This document shows positions 24,358 through 32,834 of a DNA stretch of 36,762 nt, piece by piece. Under the pieces are notes generated by a model. It was not told the origin of the DNA. It saw only the letters and a list, made by a program, of their open reading frames with translations, and did no database searches. Numbering within the stretch: position 1 is the stretch's first letter; each line of letters begins with the position of its first letter. A program made the translations under genes and the position numbers. This DNA is from an uncultured Coriobacteriaceae bacterium (GTDB lineage: Bacteria > Actinomycetota > Coriobacteriia > Coriobacteriales > Eggerthellaceae): positions 1-36,762 of the forward strand of contig URRZ01000011.1 of NCBI GenBank assembly GCA_900550385.1, read 5' to 3'.

Positions 24358-25062
24358 ATGATAGGGACCATCGCCAACACCGCGCTCATCATCGCCGGCA
24401 GCCTCATCGGCGGCACCATCAGGCGCGGGCTGAAGGAGAAGTACCAGAGCATCCTCTACACCGCCATGGGCTTGGCGGCGTTCGGCCTGGGCGTCAACGC
24501 CGTGGTCCAGAACATGCCCGCAAGCGCCTACCCGGTGCTGTTCATCGCCAGCCTCGCCATCGGCGGCATCGCCGGCACGGCGCTGGACATCGAGGGGCGC
24601 TTCGACAGGCTGGTCAGCGGGCGGGCGAAGGACGGGTCGAACCTGGCGCGCGGGCTTTCCACGGCCATCATGCTGTTCTGCATCGGCACGCTCTCGATCC
24701 TCGGCCCCATCAACAGCGCGCTCTACGGCGACGAGACCTTCCTGTTCACCAACGCCACGCTGGATTTCGTCACCTCGATGGTGCTCGCCTCCACCTTCGG
24801 CTACGGCATCGCGTTCGCCGCGCCGGTGCTGTTCTGCTGGCAGGGGGGCATCTACCTGCTGGCAAGCTTCGCCTCTCCCCTGCTCACCGACGGGCTGATG
24901 GCCGAGATCTCCATCGTGGGCGGCTTCCTGATCCTGGCATCGGGACTGTCGATCCTCAAGATCAAGGAGATATCGACGATGAACCTGCTGCCGGCCTTGG
25001 CGGTGCCGCCGCTCTGGTTCGCCCTGATGGAGCTCGCCGGCAACTTGGGCGGATTGCTGTAG
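24358..25062 (+). CDS. DUF554 family membrane protein
   Basis: A 234-residue integral membrane protein of the DUF554 (YdfK/YqgA) family. It opens MIGTIANTALIIAGSLIGGT, followed by GLKEKYQSILYTAMGLAAFG, AMLFCIGTLSILGPINSAL-like sequence (IMLFCIGTLSILGPINSALY, near residues 103-122) and the DFVTSMVLASTFGYGIAFAA stretch, all hallmarks of the family. About seven hydrophobic segments are visible. Function is unknown; a transport role is often suggested. The ATG at 24358 is preceded by GAGAGGAAGG. Its TAG stop is part of the 80-bp palindrome that follows, which is unusual. It may share transcription with the antiporter gene. Confidence 0.93.
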   Translation: MIGTIANTALIIAGSLIGGTIRRGLKEKYQSILYTAMGLAAFGLGVNAVVQNMPASAYPVLFIASLAIGGIAGTALDIEGRFDRLVSGRAKDGSNLARGLSTAIMLFCIGTLSILGPINSALYGDETFLFTNATLDFVTSMVLASTFGYGIAFAAPVLFCWQGGIYLLASFASPLLTDGLMAEISIVGGFLILASGLSILKIKEISTMNLLPALAVPPLWFALMELAGNLGGLL

Positions 25063-25139
25063 GATGAGAAAAAGGGACGGAGGTTTTTTCTCATTTTCGC
25101 GAAAATGAGAGAAAACCTCCGTCCCCTTTTCTCATCCTA
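25060..25139. repeat. 80-bp near-perfect palindrome (REP-like) at the DUF554-thrS convergence
   Basis: Two 40-base arms meet with no spacer at CG|CG (25099/25100); 38 of 40 positions are complementary, the exceptions being 25088/25111 and 25073/25126. It contains GGGACGGAGGTTTT and its complement, a motif I recall as frequent in coriobacterial intergenic regions. The first base triplet is the DUF554 stop codon. It lies between two convergent genes, so it could act as a two-way terminator, but the shape and length suggest a REP/BIME-type repeat. Confidence 0.85.
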
Positions 25140-25145
25140 TCGCGC

Positions 25146-25179
25146 AGCGGCGCCCTCCCTTGTCGGGATGGGCGCCGCT
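25146..25179 (-). terminator. Possible thrS terminator hairpin
   Basis: A 10-bp perfect stem (AGCGGCGCCC and GGGCGCCGCT), continued inwards by TCCC and GGGA across a one-base bulge, begins 10 bp after the thrS stop. No T-run follows directly on the minus strand; the large palindrome comes next and may complete termination. Confidence 0.5.
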
Positions 25180-25188
25180 CGGATAACG

Positions 25189-27102
<1,914 letters not shown>

Positions 27103-27120
27103 GCTCGTTTCCTTTCTTGC

Positions 27121-27179
27121 GCCGGGCGCGCACAAAGCGCCTGCGCTCATCTGGTGCCGGGCGCGCACAAAGCGCCTGC
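27121..27179 (-). promoter_or_regulatory. Putative thrS translational operator: duplicated anticodon-arm mimic
   Basis: Two identical 24-nt units (27121-27144 and 27156-27179, period 35) lie just upstream of thrS. On the minus strand each reads as a 5-bp stem GGCGC and GCGCC around the 7-nt loop UUUGUGC (hairpins 27125-27141 and 27160-27176). In anticodon-loop register this gives U33, anticodon UGU (27132-27134 and 27167-27169) and a purine at 37; UGU is a threonine anticodon. The nearer hairpin ends about 6 nt before the AAAGGA ribosome binding site. E. coli ThrRS represses its own mRNA through two leader domains that mimic the tRNA-Thr anticodon arm; this looks like the same design. A 4-bp alternative stem with a 5-nt loop is also possible. 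Confidence 0.6.
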
Positions 27180-27231
27180 ACGTTGGATCGTATGGCCGCC
27201 CGGAGCATCTCCCCCAAGCGGCAGCCGCCCT

Positions 27232-27237
27232 AGTATG
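27232..27237 (-). promoter_or_regulatory. Possible extended -10 of thrS
   Basis: Minus-strand TGGCATACT forms an extended -10 (TG, one base, CATACT). The -35 position (TGGCGG) is weak. A start near 27225 would give a leader of about 123 nt, long enough to include both anticodon-arm-like hairpins. Confidence 0.4.
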
Positions 27238-27370
27238 CCACTACCCCGCCCCGCCCGCCAGCTCGTCACCGCGAAAAGCCGCGAACATCCGCAGAGGCGG
27301 ACGACGGCAGCGCCTTCGCGCACCCCGGTAACGATCCGTCATCAGGGCGCATGCCAGCCGTCCCATCGGG

Positions 27371-27429
27371 TATAATCGCACGAGCACCCGACGCCCCCGC
27401 TGCGGCGCATGCGCTGCGCGGGGGCGTCG
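27371..27429 (+). promoter_or_regulatory. Perfect -10 and large leader hairpin of the PF06541 gene
   Basis: TATAAT at 27371-27376 has no good -35. About 12 bases further a perfect 12-bp inverted repeat, CGACGCCCCCGC (27389-27400) and GCGGGGGCGTCG (27418-27429), encloses a 17-nt loop that itself contains GCGCATGCGC. No T-run follows, so it is a leader structure more than a terminator. The gene starts 50 bp later. Confidence 0.5.
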
Positions 27430-27478
27430 CATACCGTCCGGCGCGAAGCCGCCGCAGCCGCGAAAGAGAGCGATCGCC

Positions 27479-28759
27479 ATGGAGCAAGCCCAGAGCAACC
27501 CCGCCGCGCAAGAGCCGCAGGACAAGAGGAAGATCCCCTTGCTGTACAAGGTCTACGGCCTGTACTGCTTCGTGGCTGCCATCCTCGTGCTGGCGCTCAT
27601 GGCGACGGTGATCGCCCTCTCCGTCACCGGCAACATCAGCCTCACGGCGGGATCGAACAACGCCTCGCTCACGTTCATCCTCACCGTCTTCCAATTCTTC
27701 CTGATGGGCGTCCAAGCCGTCGTCATGCTGATCTTCGGCTACTCGCTGCTGAAGAACAGGCGCCGCTACGCCGCCCTGATGGCGTACGCCCTCGTCGCCA
27801 TCAGCGTCGTGGGGCTGATCCTCGAGATCATGCTGCACGGCACGGGCGCGAACTCCATCTGGGCGTACGTGCAGCTGGGCATCCAGATCGTCATCTCGGT
27901 CACCGTCGATCCCACGCTGCGCGAGGAACGCCGCCGCGAGCGCATCGCGCGCGACAAAGAGCTGGAGGCCGAGGCGAAAGCCGGCACGCTCGGCCGCGCG
28001 AAGGGCGACCGCGGCTTCATCGAGCTTGACTTCTTCAACCTGTTCTGGGTGTTCGTGGTGTGCTGCTTCCTCGGCTTGGTCATCGAGACCGTCTACCACA
28101 TGGTGGTGGTCGATCCCGGCGTCTATCAGGATCGCACCGGCATGCTGTTCGGTCCGTTCTCGCCCATCTACGGGTTCGGCGCGGTGCTGATGACCATCGC
28201 GCTCAACCGCTTCTACAAGAGCAACTTCCTCATCATCTTCCTGGTGAGCGCCGTCATCGGCGGCCTGTTCGAAGCTGCGGTGTCGTGGTTCATGCAGACG
28301 GCGTTCGGCGCCGTCGCGTGGGATTACACCGGCTCCACCATCTTCGGGCTGTTCCCCGACCCCATCGCGCTGCTGTTCGACGGCCGCACGAGCGCGCTGT
28401 TCATGTGCATGTGGGGCGCGCTGGGATGCGTGTGGATCAAGCTTTGCCTGCCGTGGCTCCTGAAGCTGATCAACCTGATCCCGTGGAAGGCCCGCTACGG
28501 CGTCACCACGCTATGCGCTGCGCTCATGCTGGTGAACGGCGTCATGACGCTGCAGGCTCTGGACTGCTGGTACCAGCGCGAGTCGGGCTACCAGCCCACC
28601 TCCCCCATCGAGGAGTTCTACGCGAAGAACTACGACGACTCCTTCATGGAGCATCGCTTCCAGTCGATGACCATCACGCCCGAAGACTCCGCGCGCGCCG
28701 ATGTCCCGACGCCCACTTCCAGCTCCTCGCAGGAGGCCGGGTCCTCCCACGGGAAGTAG
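27479..28759 (+). CDS. PF06541-type (putative ABC-transporter type IV) membrane protein
   Basis: A 426-residue membrane protein in two parts. Residues 1-140 form four hydrophobic helices preceded by a short basic N-terminus. After a charged linker (about 145-180, rich in R, E and K) comes the PF06541 region: DFFNLFWVFVVCCFLGLVIE, RTGMLFGPFSPIYGFGAVLM, SAVIGGLFEAAVSWFMQTAF and VAWDYTGSTIFGLF. The C-terminus is an acidic, Ser/Thr/Pro-rich tail of about 60 residues. PF06541 proteins are labelled ABC-transporter permeases in databases, but no ATPase gene is adjacent and the true role is unknown. The ATG at 27479 has only GAAAGAGAG upstream. Single gene on the plus strand. Confidence 0.85.
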   Translation: MEQAQSNPAAQEPQDKRKIPLLYKVYGLYCFVAAILVLALMATVIALSVTGNISLTAGSNNASLTFILTVFQFFLMGVQAVVMLIFGYSLLKNRRRYAALMAYALVAISVVGLILEIMLHGTGANSIWAYVQLGIQIVISVTVDPTLREERRRERIARDKELEAEAKAGTLGRAKGDRGFIELDFFNLFWVFVVCCFLGLVIETVYHMVVVDPGVYQDRTGMLFGPFSPIYGFGAVLMTIALNRFYKSNFLIIFLVSAVIGGLFEAAVSWFMQTAFGAVAWDYTGSTIFGLFPDPIALLFDGRTSALFMCMWGALGCVWIKLCLPWLLKLINLIPWKARYGVTTLCAALMLVNGVMTLQALDCWYQRESGYQPTSPIEEFYAKNYDDSFMEHRFQSMTITPEDSARADVPTPTSSSSQEAGSSHGK

Positions 28760-29043
28760 CCCGCGCGAACGTCTCCGCGTGCAGCCCGATGCGCCTATGC
28801 TAACGTTTCCACGCGCAGACCGATGCTCCTGAAGCTCCCGCGCGCATCGGACTGCCCGGCTGCCCATGCGAGCGGGCGTATCGGGCGCCCCCTGCGTGAA
28901 CGGGCGGATCCGACGGATCCGGTGCTCCTGCCTGCTGGCGCGCCGAAATCCGCTAATCCGTTCTTTTTCGCCGAAACCGGTCACCTACCGCCATCGTGCT
29001 GTACGAAAACGGCGGAATAGTATGGATCGAAAACTCGCTCCAT

Positions 29044-29073
29044 CAATTATAGTAGCTTGCATATAATTGTCAC
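29044..29073 (-). promoter_or_regulatory. Strong promoter-like element with overlapping inverted repeat
   Basis: Minus-strand GTGACA (29068-29073) and TATAAT (29046-29051) are spaced by 16 bp, one of the best sigma-70-type matches in the window. A perfect 8-bp inverted repeat, CAATTATA (29044-29051) and TATAATTG (29062-29069) with a 10-bp spacer, covers the -10 and touches the -35. That layout fits an operator. No gene lies downstream on the minus strand before the end of the convergent PF06541 gene. Confidence 0.55.
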
Positions 29074-29228
29074 CTGCGCTTATGCGCTTCCGATCGTCAG
29101 GAATGCGCTTCCCTTTCGCACTGATCCGTTCTTTTCCGGCAAAACGGCGCAGCGCAACGCTCAAGTTGCTCGGTTTCGCCCGAAAAGTACGGAATCCCAT
29201 CGCGAAGCACAATCACGTGCCCCGATCG

Positions 29229-29326
29229 CAGCCGGAATACGGAAAAGCCTCGGCATCGATCCCCGTAGCCGCTTACCGTAGTACCTCTAGCCCAGCCGGA
29301 ATAGGGAAAAGCCCCGGCATCGATCC
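29229..29326 (+). repeat. Two 34-bp direct repeats, period 64
   Basis: The units at 29229-29262 and 29293-29326 share 32 of 34 bases and begin CAGCCGGAATA, ending CGGCATCGATCC. A partial inverted copy lies at 29396-29411 (14 of 16 bases match the complement). They flank a non-repeated ~30-bp segment. Nature unknown. Confidence 0.7.
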
Positions 29327-29433
29327 GCAGGGAACCGCCTCCCATCTTTTGGACTTATATTTCCTGCCCAAGAAAGCGGGAGGCAGTTCGCGAAGGCTCG
29401 ATGCCGGGGCTGCCGTTCGGAATGTAAGCGCCG

Positions 29434-29943
29434 CTACTGCTCGACGTGCACGTGCGGCTGCTGCTGTTGCTGCTGGGGCTGCGGCGCACGGCGCTGGCGC
29501 TGGGGGCGGCGCTGGCCGCCCTGCATCGGCGTGGCGCAGTACGGGCACACCGTCCACGAGGGATCGAGCGCGCGATGGCAGGTGGGGCACATGTTCTTCA
29601 GGCGCTGATGACAGTTCGGGCACAGGATGAAGTCGTCCTCCACCGGATACCCGCAGTTGGCGCACTCGCCGTACTTCATCAGCTGACGCTGCTTCAGCGC
29701 GATTTCGAGCTCCTGCTCGTCGCGGTCGATCTGCAGAAGCGAGGGACGCAGCAGGCAGTAGGCCACCACGCCGAGGAACGGAATCAGCGCGATGAGGCAC
29801 CAGATCCACGACGTGCCGCGCTGGTAGGCGTCGCGCGCGACCCAGATGATGGACAGGACGTACAGAATGACGAGCACCACGATGACCGCCGTGAACGCGG
29901 CTTGAAGCTCGGGCGTCCAAAGCTGGGACAGCAGTTCGCTCAT
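29434..29943 (-). CDS. Membrane protein with double zinc ribbon and Gln-rich tail
   Basis: A 169-residue protein. Two transmembrane helices (about 15-36 and 46-66) surround a short RDAYQRGTSWIWC loop, in the style of phospholipase-D-N-terminal-like membrane domains. A charged helix (74-90) follows. Then come four CxxC pairs: C94/C97, C108/C111, C119/C122 and C133/C136, which make two zinc ribbons, presumably on the cytoplasmic side. The last 29 residues are Gln/Arg/Pro-rich with a run of glutamines, ending PHVHVEQ. Function is unknown; such proteins may sense or scaffold. It is the gene after valS (111 bp), with its own TATAAT at 30039-30044. The ribosome binding site is weak. Confidence 0.85.
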   Translation of the reverse strand: MSELLSQLWTPELQAAFTAVIVVLVILYVLSIIWVARDAYQRGTSWIWCLIALIPFLGVVAYCLLRPSLLQIDRDEQELEIALKQRQLMKYGECANCGYPVEDDFILCPNCHQRLKNMCPTCHRALDPSWTVCPYCATPMQGGQRRPQRQRRAPQPQQQQQQPHVHVEQ

Positions 29944-29999
29944 ATCTACCCCGATCTCTCAATCGGCGACGCGCGAGGACGGCGCGATCGCATACAACA

Positions 30000-30044
30000 G
30001 CACCGTGCGCGGCGCGTTTCCACTGCGCACGGTGCAACATTATA
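30000..30044 (-). terminator. valS terminator hairpin and following-gene -10
   Basis: An 11-bp perfect stem (GCACCGTGCGC at 30000-30010, GCGCACGGTGC at 30025-30035) begins 19 bp after the valS stop; the tail on the minus strand is only TGTTGT, so termination may be partial. TATAAT on the minus strand at 30039-30044 could start a transcript for the zinc-ribbon gene; such a transcript would begin within the hairpin's arm and escape its folding. Confidence 0.5.
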
Positions 30045-30054
30045 GCAAATAAGC

Positions 30055-32733
30055 CTAGTTCAGAACGGCGAGTTCGGATTCCACGCGCGCGAGCTGGTCC
30101 TCCAAGTCGGCCAGCTTGGCGCGGTCCTTCTCGATGATCTCCGGCGCCGCCTTCGCCAGGAACCCGGGATTCTGCAGCTTCTTGGCGAACTTCGCCGCAT
30201 CGGCCGCCAGCTTCTTCTGCTCCTTCTGCAGGCGGGCGCGCTCGGCGTCGAAGTCGATGAGCCCGGCGAGCACGCAGTACACCTCGGCGCCCTCCACGAC
30301 CACCGCAGCGCTCTCGGCGGGCTTCTGCGCCCCGGCCGCGATCGACAGCGACGACACGCGCGCCATCGACGTGATCTGCGGCGCGAGCCCCTGCAGCACC
30401 TCCACGGCGCCCTCCTGGGCGTTCACGACCACCTGGAGCTCCTGGCGCGGGGCGATGCCGTAGCGGGCGCGCGTCGAGCGCACGGCTCCCACGACGGCGC
30501 ACAGCATGCCCACGGCGCGCTCAGCGTCCTCGTCGACCCACTTGACCAGCGTCTCGGGCTCGGGCCACTTCGCCACCATCAGCGCCGGCGCCTCGCCCTC
30601 GGCATGGGGCAGGTGCTCCCAGATGGCCTCGGTGACGAACGGCATGGCCGGATGCAACAGGCGCAGGGCATTGTCCAGCACGTACACCAGGTTGCGCTGG
30701 GTTTGCAGGCGGGCGGCGGGATCGGCGCCCTCGCGCAGGTCGGCCTTGCAGAACTCGATGTACCAGTCGCAGAACTCGCTCCAGAAGAACGCGTTCAGCT
30801 CGCGGGCGACCTCGCCGAACTGGTACGTCTCGATGCCTTCGGTGACCTGCTTGGACAGCTGCGCCAGACGGCTGAAGATCCATGCGTCGGCCTGGGTGCG
30901 CACGGCCGGCTCGCCCGGCTCGAAGCCCTCCAGGTTGCCCAGCACGAAGCGGCTGGCGTTCCAGATCTTTGTGACGAACGCGCGCGCCTGCTCGGTGCGC
31001 GGGCTGCCCAGAAGCTCGTGGGTCTTCTTGTCGATGTCAGCGTCGAAGCGCACGTCCTGGTTGTTGGTCACCAGCGTCAGCAGGTTGAAGCGCATCGCGT
31101 CGGCGCCGTACATGCTGATGAGGTCCATCGGGTCGACGCCATTGCCCTTGCTCTTGGACATGCGCGTGCCGTCCTTGGCGAGGATCGTGGCGTAGATGAC
31201 CACGTCCTTGAACGGGATCTCCTTGCAGAAGTACGTCGACGCCATGATCATGCGCGCCACCCACAGCGCGATGATGTCGCGCGCGGTCACCAGCGCGGTG
31301 GTGGGATGGTGCCCCTCCATCAGCTCCGGATGGTCCGGCCAGCCCTGCGTGGCGAACGTCCACAGCTGGCTGGAGAACCAGGTGTCCAGCACGTCCTCGT
31401 CCTGACGCAGCTTGCCGCCGCATTTCGGGCACGTCTCGGCATCCTCCATGAGGGCGTCGGTCCAGCCGCATTCGTCGCAGTAGAACACCGGGATGCGGTG
31501 GCCCCACCACAGCTGGCGGCTGATGCACCAGTCTTTCAGGTTCTCCATCCACGTGAGGTAGGTCTGCGTCCAGCGTGCGGGATGGAACGTCACCTTGCCG
31601 CTGGTCACTGCCTCGGTTGCGGGCCCCTTCAGCTTGTCGACGGCCACGAACCACTGCTCGGACAGCCACGGCTCCAGCGTGGAGTCGCAGCGGTAGCAGT
31701 GCATGACGGAGTGGTGGTGGTCCTCCACATGGTCCAGCAGCCCGTGCTCCTCGAACCACGCGACCACCGCCTCGCGGCACTCGTCGCGGCTCATGCCGGA
31801 GAACTCGCCGTAGCCTTCCACCACGTGCGCCGTCTCGTCGAAGATGTTGACCTTCGGGAGGCCGTGGCGCTCTCCCATGGCGAAGTCGTTGGGGTCGTGG
31901 GCGGGCGTGACCTTCACGAAGCCGGTGCCGAAGCCCGCATCGACGTAGAAGTCGCTGAAGATGGGGATCTCGCGGTCGACGATGGGCAGCTTCACCTTCG
32001 CGCCGACGAACTTCGCCTTGTCGTGGTCCTTCGGCGAGACCGCGACGCCGGTGTCGCCGAGCATCGTCTCGGGGCGCGTGGTGGCCACGACCACGTACTC
32101 CACGCCGCCCACCGGCTCGACCAGCGGGTAGCGAAGATGCCACAGGTGCCCGTCTTCCTCCTTGTACTCCGCCTCGTCGTCGGCGATGGCGGTGGTGCAG
32201 TTCGGGCACCAGTTCACGATGCGCTTGCCGCGGTAGATCAGACCGTCGTGGTACCAGTCGCAGAACACCTTGCGCACGGCCTTGGCGTAGTCCGGGTCCA
32301 TGGTGAAATGCGGATCCGAGAAATCGATGGAGCAGCCCATGCGCTTGATCTGCTCGACGATGTGCCCACCGTACTCGCGCGTCCAGTCCCAGCACGCCTC
32401 GATGAACTTCTCGCGGCCGATCTCGCGGCGCGAGATGCCCTCGGAAGCGAGCTTCTTGTCGACCTTGGTCTGCGTGGCGATGCCCGCATGGTCGGTGCCC
32501 AGGATCCAGCGCGTGGAGATGCCGCGCATGCGGTTCATGCGGATGAGCGTGTCCTGGATGGTGTCGTCGAGCGCATGGCCCATGTGCAGCACGCCCGTCA
32601 CGTTCGGCGGCGGGATGGTGACCGTGCAGTCGCCCACGCCGGGGTTGCGGCGGTAGTACTCCCCCGCCATCCATTTGTCCAGCATGCGCTGCTCGACGGC
32701 GGCGGCATCGTAGGTCTTGGGCATGTTTTCCAT
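30055..32733 (-). CDS. valS: Valyl-tRNA synthetase
   Basis: Class I synthetase (892 residues, normal length). The HIGH motif appears as VLHMGHAL (HMGH at 50-53) and KMSKS as RMSKSKG near residue 524. The editing (CP1) domain with ATTRPETMLGDTGVAV and AHDPNDFAMG lies between. CDECGWTD and TCPKCGGKL form a zinc-binding insert before the second half of the fold. The anticodon-binding domain follows, and the C-terminal coiled coil (about 820-892, ending ELAVLN) is typical of ValRS. The ATG at 32733 has AAGGAAG about 8 bases upstream. It follows clpX by 101 bp as the probable last gene of tig-clpP-clpX-valS. Confidence 0.97.
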   Translation of the reverse strand: MENMPKTYDAAAVEQRMLDKWMAGEYYRRNPGVGDCTVTIPPPNVTGVLHMGHALDDTIQDTLIRMNRMRGISTRWILGTDHAGIATQTKVDKKLASEGISRREIGREKFIEACWDWTREYGGHIVEQIKRMGCSIDFSDPHFTMDPDYAKAVRKVFCDWYHDGLIYRGKRIVNWCPNCTTAIADDEAEYKEEDGHLWHLRYPLVEPVGGVEYVVVATTRPETMLGDTGVAVSPKDHDKAKFVGAKVKLPIVDREIPIFSDFYVDAGFGTGFVKVTPAHDPNDFAMGERHGLPKVNIFDETAHVVEGYGEFSGMSRDECREAVVAWFEEHGLLDHVEDHHHSVMHCYRCDSTLEPWLSEQWFVAVDKLKGPATEAVTSGKVTFHPARWTQTYLTWMENLKDWCISRQLWWGHRIPVFYCDECGWTDALMEDAETCPKCGGKLRQDEDVLDTWFSSQLWTFATQGWPDHPELMEGHHPTTALVTARDIIALWVARMIMASTYFCKEIPFKDVVIYATILAKDGTRMSKSKGNGVDPMDLISMYGADAMRFNLLTLVTNNQDVRFDADIDKKTHELLGSPRTEQARAFVTKIWNASRFVLGNLEGFEPGEPAVRTQADAWIFSRLAQLSKQVTEGIETYQFGEVARELNAFFWSEFCDWYIEFCKADLREGADPAARLQTQRNLVYVLDNALRLLHPAMPFVTEAIWEHLPHAEGEAPALMVAKWPEPETLVKWVDEDAERAVGMLCAVVGAVRSTRARYGIAPRQELQVVVNAQEGAVEVLQGLAPQITSMARVSSLSIAAGAQKPAESAAVVVEGAEVYCVLAGLIDFDAERARLQKEQKKLAADAAKFAKKLQNPGFLAKAAPEIIEKDRAKLADLEDQLARVESELAVLN

Positions 32734-32834
32734 GTGGGTTACTTCCTTCGCATCGCTTGGTGCATCGCCTGGAATGCAGGGCGGAAGCGCGCCGCCGCCA
32801 CCGAAAACGACCCGGGGCCGCAGGGGCGCCTCCG

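Larger units (their letters stand above)
28760..29433. other. 674-bp gene-free stretch with repeats and a lone promoter
   Basis: No coding frame with a plausible ribosome binding site was found on either strand. Contents are a degenerate 29-bp direct repeat (28768-28796 and 28802-28830, 5 differences, starting AACGT-TCC), a promoter-like element overlapped by an inverted repeat near 29044-29073, and a pair of 34-bp repeats (29229-29262 and 29293-29326) with a partial inverted third copy at 29396-29411. Base composition is lower in GC around 28990-29075 than in neighbouring genes. It may be the remnant of a decayed element or hold a small RNA. Confidence 0.6.

Noticed and set aside
24225..25067. 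280-codon plus-strand frame overlapping the DUF554 gene
   Set aside because: Wrong frame: the 24358 frame gives a clean multi-helix DUF554 protein, while this one is Arg/His-rich with no motif.
28511..28984. 157-codon minus-strand frame downstream of the orphan promoter at 29.05 kb
   Set aside because: Its second half is antisense to the PF06541 gene, it lacks a convincing ribosome binding site, and its composition is shadow-like.
29229..29326. Possible CRISPR array
   Set aside because: Only two units with mismatches, one ~30-bp spacer, and no cas genes in the window.
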